Shown here: one piece after another, positions 1-5,979 of the stretch
Layout: every line of letters starts with the position of its first letter
Numbering within the stretch: the stretch's first letter is position 1
Source: Archangium sp.
GTDB lineage: Bacteria > Myxococcota > Myxococcia > Myxococcales > Myxococcaceae
Reading direction: 5' to 3'
Assembly (NCBI GenBank): GCA_016793585.1
Contig: JAEUJR010000402.1
Span: 1-7,800 of the forward strand
DNA: 7,800 bases
Notes under the pieces: model-generated
Databases searched by the model: none
What the model was told of the DNA's origin: nothing
The model's input: the letters and a program-made list of their open reading frames with translations, nothing else
Made by a program: the position numbers and the translations under genes

Positions 1-63
1 CAAGGTTTGTTCAGGCTCGAGCAGAAGATGCTCACCCCAGACTTCGGTTTCGAAAAAGGCCAC
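1..63 (-). CDS. Start of an unidentified gene, cut by the window edge
   Basis: A minus-strand reading frame opens with GTG at base 63 and runs without a stop to base 1, giving 21 codons (MAFFETEVWGEHLL and onward). The start is supported by a strong Shine-Dalgarno sequence, GGGGAGG, complementary to bases 70-76, with 6 bases between it and the GTG. The same frame has a TGA stop 17 codons upstream of the GTG, so the gene cannot begin much earlier. The composition (Glu, Leu, Phe, Trp mixed, no Arg/Ala/Pro-rich shadow look) is that of a real cytoplasmic protein. It follows the FAD oxidase gene in the same direction after a 110-base gap. The fragment is too short to assign a family. Confidence 0.6.
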   Translation of the reverse strand, partial: MAFFETEVWGEHLLLEPEQTL

Positions 64-69
64 GGGCCA

Positions 70-76
70 CCTCCCC
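70..76 (-). promoter_or_regulatory. Strong ribosome binding site of the edge gene
   Basis: On the minus strand these bases read GGGGAGG, close to the anti-16S consensus, 6 bases before the GTG at 63. This is the best Shine-Dalgarno match in the window and is the main reason for believing that a gene starts at 63. Confidence 0.6.
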
Positions 77-87
77 AGCGTGTCAGT

Positions 88-108
88 CTCTGAAGCGACG
101 CTTCGGAG
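88..108. other. Hairpin-forming inverted repeat in the gap after the FAD oxidase
   Basis: Arms 88-96 (CTCTGAAGC) and 100-108 (GCTTCGGAG) pair around a 3-base loop. Transcribed from the plus strand it has 9 pairs including one U-G. Transcribed from the minus strand, the direction of all the genes here, it has one A-C mismatch. No T-run follows on either strand, so it is not a classical intrinsic terminator. It could be a factor-dependent termination point for the operon, part of the 5' leader of the edge gene, or chance. Confidence 0.3.
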
Positions 109-112
109 TCAG

Positions 113-128
113 AGCAAGCCCGGGGCCG
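113..128 (-). promoter_or_regulatory. Possible sigma-54 type promoter for the edge gene
   Basis: The minus strand reads CGGCCCCGGGCTTGCT, which fits the sigma-54 layout GG-N10-GC. By eye it matches 9 of the 12 specified positions of TGGCACG-N4-TTGCW, including an intact TTGCT -12 element. Transcription would begin near base 102 and leave a leader of about 40 bases before the GTG at 63. Sigma-54 promoters are common in myxobacteria, but GG-N10-GC also arises by chance in GC-rich DNA, so this is only a candidate. Confidence 0.22.
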
Positions 129-173
129 CGCACACCCTTCAGAGAAGGCTCGGCATTTCGAGGAGATACGGGG

Positions 174-1565
174 CTATTCCCAGACCTTGCCGGGGTTCAT
201 CGTGACAGATGGGTCGAGAACGACCTTCAGTCGTCGTTGGAGCTCACGCAGTGGCTCGGGTTGTTCGAGCGGCAAGAACCGCTTCTTGGCGAGGCCCACA
301 CCGTGTTCACCCGTGATGGTGCCTCCGAGTTCAACCGTAACGGCCATCATTTCGGCGAGCACGGCTTCGACGCGGGGCCAGTCTTCGCGGGTTCGGTAGA
401 GCACGTTGGAGTGCAGGTTGCCGTCGCCAGCATGCCCGTAGGTGGCGACCGTGAGCCCTTCACGCGCGCCTGCTGCCTTGAAGCGCTCGATGGCCTCGGG
501 GACCTTCGAGCGCGGCACCACGATGTCTTCGGAGATCTTCTTGCCGGTGAGCGCGCGCAGGGCTGGAGAGACCTCTTTGCGCACGGCCCAGATGCGTTCG
601 CGCTGTGACTCGTCTTGCGCGACGACAGCCTCGAGGCTGGCCCAGCTGGCGCACTGATCGACCAGCATCGAGAGCTCGGAGAAGACACCGTCTTCGTGAT
701 TGCCGTCCATCTCGGCGATCACGACGGCGCCTGCCTCGGGAGGAACCGGGAGCCCACGCCCGGCGATCGCCTGCAACGCGACCTCGTCGAGCAGCTCGAG
801 TGTTCGCGGCCACAGCCCGCTGGTCAGCACCGACGACAGCGCTCTGGCGGCGTCGGCGACGGTCTTGAATGGAACGAGCGCGGTCTTCACCACGCGCGGC
901 CGGGGAATGAGCTTCACCGTGATCTCGGTCGCTATTCCCAGCGTGCCCTCGCTGCCGACGAAGAGCGCGACGAGATCGTACCCGGCGACCCCTTTGCCCG
1001 TTCGGCGGCCAACGCGGAGCACCTCGCCCGTCGACAGCACCCACTCCAGCCCGATGACGTAGTCGCGGGTGACGCCGTACTTCAGCGCGCGCGGGCCACC
1101 GGCGTTCTCGGCGACGTTGCCGCCCATGGTGCAGTACGCGGCCGAGTTCGGGTCGGGTGGGTAGAACAGCCCGAGCTTCTCGGCGGCTTCGTCGACCTGG
1201 GCGGTGAGCACGCCCGGCTGTACGACCATGAGCAGATCATCGGCGTTCACCTCGAGAATGCGGTTCATCTTCTCGAGCGAGAGCGCGAGGCCGCCTTCGA
1301 CAGGCAGACTGCCGCCGCTCTTGCCGCTGCGGGCGCCCACCGGGGTGACGGGAACGTGGTGTTTGGTGGCGAGCGCGAGCACGCGGCTCACCTGCGCGGT
1401 GCTGCTCGCGCGGACGAGCGCCTGGGGCGGGAACTCACCGAGGTCTGACTCGTCTTTGCCGTACGGGGCCAGGGTGTCGCGCTCGGTCGAGAGGTCGAGG
1501 CCTTCGGGAAACGCGGCGCGCAGATCGGCGAGGAACGCATCGAGACGCTCCTGCGAGACGCTCAC
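174..1565 (-). CDS. FAD-linked oxidase, GlcD / D-lactate dehydrogenase family
   Basis: A 463-residue flavoprotein predicted to oxidise a 2-hydroxy acid such as glycolate or D-lactate. The N-terminal FAD-binding domain (about 48-220) contains the pyrophosphate loop PVGARSGKSGGSLP (75-88), PPDPNSAAYCTMGGNVAENA (136-155) and GYDLVALFVGSEGTLG (195-210). The C-terminal FAD-oxidase domain ends with YGHAGDGNLH (376-385), TGEHGVG (418-424) and MNPGKVW (456-462), all family hallmarks; the histidines in the first two are expected at the active site. Length is normal for the single-chain family. The start is the GTG at 1565: its GTGA overlaps folE's stop by 4 bases, and the open frame upstream of it is Arg-rich and only shadows folE. 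There is no clear Shine-Dalgarno sequence, which fits coupled translation. No GlcE/GlcF or cytochrome partner is visible, so the substrate and electron acceptor are unknown. It is last in the che-pterin gene run. Confidence 0.9.
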   Translation of the reverse strand: MSVSQERLDAFLADLRAAFPEGLDLSTERDTLAPYGKDESDLGEFPPQALVRASSTAQVSRVLALATKHHVPVTPVGARSGKSGGSLPVEGGLALSLEKMNRILEVNADDLLMVVQPGVLTAQVDEAAEKLGLFYPPDPNSAAYCTMGGNVAENAGGPRALKYGVTRDYVIGLEWVLSTGEVLRVGRRTGKGVAGYDLVALFVGSEGTLGIATEITVKLIPRPRVVKTALVPFKTVADAARALSSVLTSGLWPRTLELLDEVALQAIAGRGLPVPPEAGAVVIAEMDGNHEDGVFSELSMLVDQCASWASLEAVVAQDESQRERIWAVRKEVSPALRALTGKKISEDIVVPRSKVPEAIERFKAAGAREGLTVATYGHAGDGNLHSNVLYRTREDWPRVEAVLAEMMAVTVELGGTITGEHGVGLAKKRFLPLEQPEPLRELQRRLKVVLDPSVTMNPGKVWE

Positions 1566-2158
1566 GGTCGACGACCGAGGCGGGCCCACAGCTCGGCGCG
1601 CATTCCCGGCTCCTTCATGACGCCTTCGTAGGCCTCGGCGTGGGTGACGGCGTCGCACTGCTCACCGCCGCGCAGGCGAAGACAGGTCTGTTCGGCCTCG
1701 AGCAGACAGGCGGCGCCCTGGCTTTCCAGCTCGGTCATGAGCGACGTGGCGATCTGCCGGGCGAGCTCTTCCTGGAGCACCAGGCGATGCGAGTACACGT
1801 CGACGAGCGCGGCGAGCCGGCCGAAGCCGATGACGCTCTTCCCGGGCACGTAGGCGAGGTGCGCGCGCCCCGAGTACGGCAAGAGGTGGTGCGGGCACAT
1901 CGAGCGGAACCAGAGGTCGGTGACGATGACCACCTCACGGTCGGAGGCGTTGGTGACGGGGAAACGCTCGGCCAGCACCTGCTTCGGCGTCTTCCGGTAC
2001 CCGTCGAGGAACTCGTCGGCCCAGGCCGCCGTCACGCGCTCGGGGGTCTGCTGCAGGTTGGGGTCGGCAGGGTCGAGGCCCGCAGCCTCGAGGAAATCAC
2101 GCACCGCCTGCTGCATCGCTGCGCGATTCACCTTCGGCTGGCGGCGGGCGGCGCTCAT
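1562..2158 (-). CDS. folE: Divergent GTP cyclohydrolase I
   Basis: A 198-residue homologue of FolE, which converts GTP to 7,8-dihydroneopterin triphosphate plus formate, the entry to folate and other pterins. Family signatures are TPERV (38-42), GY (53-54), CPHHLLPYSGRAHLAYVPG (88-106), VIGF (109-112) and the QE pair at 129-130. Zinc ligands Cys88, His91 and Cys159 are present. Unusual substitutions relative to E. coli: Glu111 is Pro89, Ser135 is Gly113, Lys136 is Arg114, Arg139 is Ala117, and catalytic His179 is Gln157 (LEAEQTC). E. coli His179 mutants are reported to open the purine ring but not to finish the reaction, so this enzyme may be altered, specialised or differently organised. The start is the ATG at 2158, overlapping queD's stop as ATGA; an earlier in-frame ATG at 2194 would lie inside queD and adds only shadow sequence. 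Its TGA overlaps the next gene's GTG. Family is certain; activity is not. Confidence 0.9.
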   Translation of the reverse strand: MSAARRQPKVNRAAMQQAVRDFLEAAGLDPADPNLQQTPERVTAAWADEFLDGYRKTPKQVLAERFPVTNASDREVVIVTDLWFRSMCPHHLLPYSGRAHLAYVPGKSVIGFGRLAALVDVYSHRLVLQEELARQIATSLMTELESQGAACLLEAEQTCLRLRGGEQCDAVTHAEAYEGVMKEPGMRAELWARLGRRP

Positions 2159-2505
2159 CTGCGGTACGTGACGCAGTACTCCGGCGTCTCCCACAGCTTG
2201 AGCTCAGAGAGGCCCGCGACGAGCGGCTCGAGCTGAGCCCACATCCACACGACGAGGTTCTCGGCCGTCGGGTTCTCGACGATGTCGTTCAGGTAGTAGT
2301 GATCGACCTTGGTCAGCACCTTGTCCCAGACGGTCTTCTTCACCTCGTCGAAGTCGCGAATCATGCCGTCCTTCGGCGACGGGCGACCCTCGAGCACGAC
2401 GTGGAGGACGTAGTTGTGACCATGCAGCCGCTTGCAGGGGCCGTCGTAGAACGGCAGCTGGTGCGCGGCGCTGAAGTGAAACTCGACTGACAGCGACATC
2501 TCCAT
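2155..2505 (-). CDS. queD: 6-carboxytetrahydropterin synthase (QueD, PTPS family)
   Basis: A 116-residue member of the 6-pyruvoyltetrahydropterin synthase family. QueD converts dihydroneopterin triphosphate to 6-carboxy-5,6,7,8-tetrahydropterin, the first committed step to preQ0 and queuosine. The zinc-binding histidines are His15 (FSAAHQL), His28 and His30 (LHGHNY). The catalytic Cys24 lies in a CxxxHGH arrangement, with Asp68-His69 (VDHYYLND) completing the triad. The pterin-anchoring Glu106 lies in ETPEY. CxxxHGH without a Glu two residues before HGH is the QueD type, not the PTPS-III type that replaces FolB in folate synthesis. The start is the ATG at 2505, preceded by AGAGG (bases 2513-2517) at 7-base spacing; Met3 (base 2499) has poorer spacing. 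QueC, QueE and QueF are not in the window. The final TGA overlaps the folE start. Confidence 0.93.
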   Translation of the reverse strand: MEMSLSVEFHFSAAHQLPFYDGPCKRLHGHNYVLHVVLEGRPSPKDGMIRDFDEVKKTVWDKVLTKVDHYYLNDIVENPTAENLVVWMWAQLEPLVAGLSELKLWETPEYCVTYRR

Positions 2506-2512
2506 GGCGGGG

Positions 2513-2517
2513 CCTCT
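2513..2517 (-). promoter_or_regulatory. Ribosome binding site deciding the queD start
   Basis: The minus strand reads AGAGG, 7 bases before the ATG at 2505. This favours 2505 over the in-frame ATG at 2499, whose nearest purine-rich sequence (GGAG) touches the codon directly. queD is the one pterin gene here that does not overlap its upstream neighbour, so it needs its own initiation site. Confidence 0.5.
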
Positions 2518-2562
2518 ATCGCGGGTTCGACGGGCCGCGCTACTGCGACTGACCTGCCGTCT

Positions 2563-3306
2563 TCAGAAGAACCGGGTGGGCTCGGTACGGGTGAGCTTCT
2601 CGACGGGAATGTCGACCTCGAGCTCGTCGGTGGGAATGAAGGCGGGCCGGTCGATGCACATGAAGCTCTGCTCGATGTCGGTGACGTTCTCGTAGCGGTG
2701 CGCGAAGCCCTTCGGCCAGGTGTGCGCGGTGCCCGGCGTCACCGGCGTGCCCTGGAGCAACAGCCCGTCTCCCAGCACCAACTCGGACTCGTCGAGGTGG
2801 TGGTGAATGTGCGTGGGCAACACGGTGCGCGGCGCGATGCGCTCGCGGTACACGCCGCACTCCTTCGTCTCGAAGATGACGTCGACGAAGCCGAAGGACT
2901 TCTTCTCGGTGACGGGGTGGAAATCGGCGCGCGTGCGTTGAATCTCGAGGGTGGGCACGGCAGCGCCCGAGAGCGCGACCAGCTTCGAGAGCTTCACGTC
3001 GACCCGCTCCACCTGCGGCCGCGGGACGTCTTGACTGGGCGCGGTGAGCAGCCACGCAGCGACGGCCTCAGCCGCGCTCTCGAGCAGGCGGAACCGGCCA
3101 GCCACGAGAATGAAGCGCAGCTCACCGAGCAGATGAGAGTAGTCGACCGTGGCCGCCAGGCGACCGTGTTTGGCGGCGTCGCGGGTGTCGAAGTGCAGCG
3201 TGACGTCGAGCTCGACCGGCTGTGGGGTGTTCCGTTCGAAGTCGAAGAGACCGACGATGCAGTCGAAGCGCATGCCGCGCAGGGAGAGTCTGTCGAGGGG
3301 GCTCAT
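2563..3306 (-). CDS. folB: Dihydroneopterin aldolase (FolB) fused to a C-terminal cupin
   Basis: A 247-residue protein, about twice the usual FolB length. Residues 5-125 are a FolB domain: RLSLRGMRFDCIVGLFDFER (6-25), TVDYSHLL (53-60), the LLESAAEAVAAWLL helix (74-87) and VDVKLSKLVALSGA (102-115). Likely active-site residues Glu24, Tyr56 and Lys108 are present, though the usual Lys-Pro is Lys-Leu. FolB cleaves 7,8-dihydroneopterin to 6-hydroxymethyl-7,8-dihydropterin and glycolaldehyde. Residues about 145-225 form a single cupin: HIHHHLDESELVLGDG (166-181) approximates cupin motif 1, and PKGFAHRYEN (198-207) fits motif 2 exactly (PxG-x2-H-x3-N), so a metal site with His166/His168, Glu173 or Glu175, and His203 is likely. 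The cupin's substrate cannot be read from sequence. The ATG start at 3306 overlaps cheW's stop as ATGA, implying coupled translation. The frame is continuous through both domains, so the fusion is not a stop-codon artefact. Confidence 0.88.
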   Translation of the reverse strand: MSPLDRLSLRGMRFDCIVGLFDFERNTPQPVELDVTLHFDTRDAAKHGRLAATVDYSHLLGELRFILVAGRFRLLESAAEAVAAWLLTAPSQDVPRPQVERVDVKLSKLVALSGAAVPTLEIQRTRADFHPVTEKKSFGFVDVIFETKECGVYRERIAPRTVLPTHIHHHLDESELVLGDGLLLQGTPVTPGTAHTWPKGFAHRYENVTDIEQSFMCIDRPAFIPTDELEVDIPVEKLTRTEPTRFF

Positions 3307-3860
3307 GCGAGGGCTTGTTCCACGTCGAGGAGGATGAACAGGTCTCCATCTTGTCGGCCGAGGCCCGCGACTGCACGACGATCGCCACCGAGCGAAGGAG
3401 CAGGCTCGAGCTTCGAGAGCGGCAGGCGCACCACGCCGCGAACCTTGTCGACCAGAATGCCCGCGTCGCCTTCGGGGTCTTTCAGCAGCACCACGCGGGC
3501 GCCGCGCGGCACGTCGTTGGGGCCTTCCACGCGGGCGGGCGCCTCCTCGAGGTTGAGGCGCTGTTTCAAATCGTAGACGGGCAGCATCTCGCCGCGCACG
3601 TTCATCACGCCCAGCACGTGGCTCGCGACGCGCGGCACCGACGTGATGATGGGCACCTTGAGGATCTCACGCACGGCACCAATGGGGACGGCGTAGGTCT
3701 CGTTCGAGAGCTCGAACGCGAGGAACTCTTCGGGCAGCTCGTCGACCTCTTCGACGCTGTCGGCGATCTCGGGAGCCAACTCGAGCCACGCCCCCACCGC
3801 CTCGTCTGGCCGGTAGAAGAAGCGTTCGAGCAGGGCTTCGAAGCGGGTGCGCGGCGCCAT
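3303..3860 (-). CDS. cheW: CheW-like chemotaxis adaptor
   Basis: A 185-residue adaptor that normally bridges the kinase CheA and chemoreceptors at the inner face of the membrane. The CheW fold runs from about residue 45 (EEFLAFELSNETYAVPIGAV) to 183. Family marks are VREILKVPIITSVPRV (63-78), the turn GVMNVRGEMLPVYDL (84-98) with the conserved Arg89 and Gly90, and a C-terminal GDLFILLDVEQAL. About 44 residues precede the domain, with an acidic stretch (EIADSVEEVDELPEE, 31-45), longer than in a minimal CheW. Its ATG lies one base after cheA's stop, and its TGA overlaps the folB-cupin start. It could serve receptors encoded elsewhere; none is in the window. Confidence 0.92.
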   Translation of the reverse strand: MAPRTRFEALLERFFYRPDEAVGAWLELAPEIADSVEEVDELPEEFLAFELSNETYAVPIGAVREILKVPIITSVPRVASHVLGVMNVRGEMLPVYDLKQRLNLEEAPARVEGPNDVPRGARVVLLKDPEGDAGILVDKVRGVVRLPLSKLEPAPSLGGDRRAVAGLGRQDGDLFILLDVEQALA

Positions 3861-3861
3861 G

Positions 3862-5973
3862 TCAGCCCACCGCCGCCTGAGGCCGCTTCAGCTCCTCGAC
3901 CAGCGCGCCAACGTCGAGCACGAGCACCGCGCGGCGATCACCCAACTCGGTTGCGCCCGCGATGCCCGGCACGCCCTTGAGGCGCCCGCCGAGCGGCTTG
4001 GTGACGATGTCTTCCTGGCCGAGCAGCGCGTCGACGGCGAGCCCGAAGCGCTCCTGCGCCAGGCCGATGATGACGACGAAGTAGCGATCGGCAGTCGACT
4101 CGCGCAGGTTGAAGATGCGTGAGAGCCGAACGAACGGGAGCGTCTGCCCACGCACGTCGATGACCTCGCGCCGCTCGATGGTGCGCAGCTGTGACGGCTT
4201 CACCGAGACGATCTCGGTCACCGAGTTGAGCGGCACCGCGAAGGTGCGATCGCCCACGGCCACCACCAGCGAGCGAATGATGGCGAGCGTGAGCGGCAGC
4301 GTGAGCACGAACCGGGTGCCCTCCCCTCGTTTGCTCTCGATGTCGATGAGCCCCGACAGCCGAGAGAGGTTGGTCTTCACCACGTCGAGGCCGACTCCGC
4401 GGCCCGAGAGCTCGCTCACGTCACTGCGCGTCGAGAACCCGGGCAGGAACACGAGGTTCAGCAGATCGCGGCGCTCGAGCTCTTCGGTCGCCTCGTGCGT
4501 CACCAGCCCGCGCTCGATGGCGACCTGGCGAATGCGCGTCTCGTCCATGCCCGAGCCGTCGTCACCGACCTCGATCTGCACCTGGTTGCCCAGCTGCTGC
4601 GCCTTGAGCTTGATGACGCCGCGCGCGTCTTTGCCCTGCTCGATGCGCCGCTCGGGAATCTCAATGCCGTGATCGAGCGCGTTGCGCAGCAGGTGCATGA
4701 GCGGGTCAGACAGCTCTTCGACGATCAGCTTGTCGAGCTCGACGTCTCCGCCCGAGACCTCGAAGTGCACGTCTTTTCCACTCTGGCGAACGAGCCGGCG
4801 CATGAGGCGCGCGAGCTTGTCGAACACCTGCACGAGCGGAACCATGCGCACGTCGAGCACGCCGTTCTGCAGTTCGTCGAGCTTGCGCTCGAGCGCCCGT
4901 GACTCCTTCTGCAGCTCCTGCGCCCACAGCTTGGGCAGCGGCGTGCCGCCCGACTGCTTCGCGACCTCGGCCAGCCGGTGAATGTTCGCGCGCACGGTGA
5001 GCAACTCACCGATGGTGTTCATCAACGAGTCGAGCCGCGAGATGTCGACGCGAACCGTCTGGGCGAGGGACCGAAGGCTCGGCTCGGCGCCCTGCATGAC
5101 CCCAGAGGGACTCGAGCTCTGCTGATACGGCAGCAGCTCGGGCGAGCTGACTTCCTGAATGAAGAGGGGCGCAGGTTTGCGAGGCGCGGGCGTGAACTCG
5201 GGCTTCCTCACCGGTGCGGCCGGCTTCATGGCCTTCTGGGTGAGCGGCGCGACGGTGGCGAGCGAGGCGACGGTGCGCTCGATCTCGTCTCTCGGGCGGC
5301 TGCTGCCGAAGATCAGATCGAACGCGATCGACGCCTCGTCACCCGGCTGCGAGCTGGGCAGGGTGCTGATCACCTCTCCGAGCGGCTTGAGCAGCCCGTT
5401 CAACGACGCCAGCCGTTGATCGAAGTCGTCGAGACCGAAGACCGCGCGCACCTTCCACAGCGCGACGCCCTTCTTCACGTTCTCGCGAAGGCGGTGCTCT
5501 TCGTACTCGGTGAAGACGCTGCGAATCGCCGGGTCGATGCCCACCTCGTCGAGCACGTCGGCGGCACCTGACTGCCCTCCGCTGGCGAGGCGGGCGAACG
5601 TCTCGGCGAGCGCGTTGGCGCGCCGACCCGTGTCTTCCGACGCGGGGTCACCCGAGGCTTCGCGCAGCATCAGCGTCAAGACGTCGACGCCTTCGAGCAG
5701 CGAGTCGATCAACGTGTCGCTGTTGGGCACCTTGCCGAGGCGGAGCGCGTCGAGCACGTCTTCGAGGTGGTGGGCGAGGCCCGAGATGCGCTCCTGGCCG
5801 AACATGGCCGAGAGGCCCTTGAGGGAGTGGGCCGCCCGGAAGATCGCGTTGAGCAGATCGGGGTCGGCTTCACGCCCTCGCTGCGCGTCGAGCACCGCCA
5901 CGTCGTGCGCGAGCGTCTCGAGCACCTCGTTGGCTTCGGCGACGAACTCGGACAGCGCGCGCGGCGGAGCCAT
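3862..5973 (-). CDS. cheA: Chemotaxis-type histidine kinase CheA
   Basis: A 703-residue CheA. Domains in order: HPt (P1, about 5-105) with phospho-accepting His49 in AAHSLKG; a central region (148-240) in place of a recognisable CheY-binding P2; a Pro/Ser-rich linker (245-300); the P3 dimerisation helices from about 304 (QTVRVDISRLDSLMNTIGEL) to 375; a P4 ATPase with N-box HLLRNALDHG (427-436), G1 GDDGSGMD (470-477), F-box FLPGFSTR (509-516) and G2 SGRGVGLDVVKTN (523-535); and a CheW-like P5 (about 565-695) for coupling to CheW and receptors. All kinase motifs look intact. No receiver domain is fused, so the natural phosphate acceptor is the CheY just upstream. The ATG at 5973 follows the cheY stop by 6 bases. 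Central residues 150-240 (EYEEHRLRENVKKG, then GEVISTLPSS) resemble a segment I associate with deltaproteobacterial and myxobacterial CheAs; that is from memory and unverified. Confidence 0.96.
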   Translation of the reverse strand: MAPPRALSEFVAEANEVLETLAHDVAVLDAQRGREADPDLLNAIFRAAHSLKGLSAMFGQERISGLAHHLEDVLDALRLGKVPNSDTLIDSLLEGVDVLTLMLREASGDPASEDTGRRANALAETFARLASGGQSGAADVLDEVGIDPAIRSVFTEYEEHRLRENVKKGVALWKVRAVFGLDDFDQRLASLNGLLKPLGEVISTLPSSQPGDEASIAFDLIFGSSRPRDEIERTVASLATVAPLTQKAMKPAAPVRKPEFTPAPRKPAPLFIQEVSSPELLPYQQSSSPSGVMQGAEPSLRSLAQTVRVDISRLDSLMNTIGELLTVRANIHRLAEVAKQSGGTPLPKLWAQELQKESRALERKLDELQNGVLDVRMVPLVQVFDKLARLMRRLVRQSGKDVHFEVSGGDVELDKLIVEELSDPLMHLLRNALDHGIEIPERRIEQGKDARGVIKLKAQQLGNQVQIEVGDDGSGMDETRIRQVAIERGLVTHEATEELERRDLLNLVFLPGFSTRSDVSELSGRGVGLDVVKTNLSRLSGLIDIESKRGEGTRFVLTLPLTLAIIRSLVVAVGDRTFAVPLNSVTEIVSVKPSQLRTIERREVIDVRGQTLPFVRLSRIFNLRESTADRYFVVIIGLAQERFGLAVDALLGQEDIVTKPLGGRLKGVPGIAGATELGDRRAVLVLDVGALVEELKRPQAAVG

Positions 5974-5979
5974 GCGTCG

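Noticed and set aside
136..148. Small hairpin CCTTC-AGA-GAAGG after the FAD oxidase stop
   Set aside because: Only five pairs and no T-run, so there is no support for a terminator beyond its position.
615..1448. Long open frame on the plus strand (277 codons), and similar ones at 2698-3576 and 3222-3980
   Set aside because: They lie opposite well-supported genes, have His/Arg/Glu/Gly-rich shadow composition and show no family motif. High GC removes stops from antisense frames.
2159..2194. Twelve-residue N-terminal extension of FolE from the ATG at 2194
   Set aside because: It lies inside queD. The ATG at 2158 overlaps queD's stop in the same way as the other coupled starts.
2520..2539. Inverted repeat CGCGG/CCGCG in the gap between folB-cupin and queD
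   Set aside because: A five-pair stem with a ten-base loop and no T-run is too weak to call a terminator or regulator.
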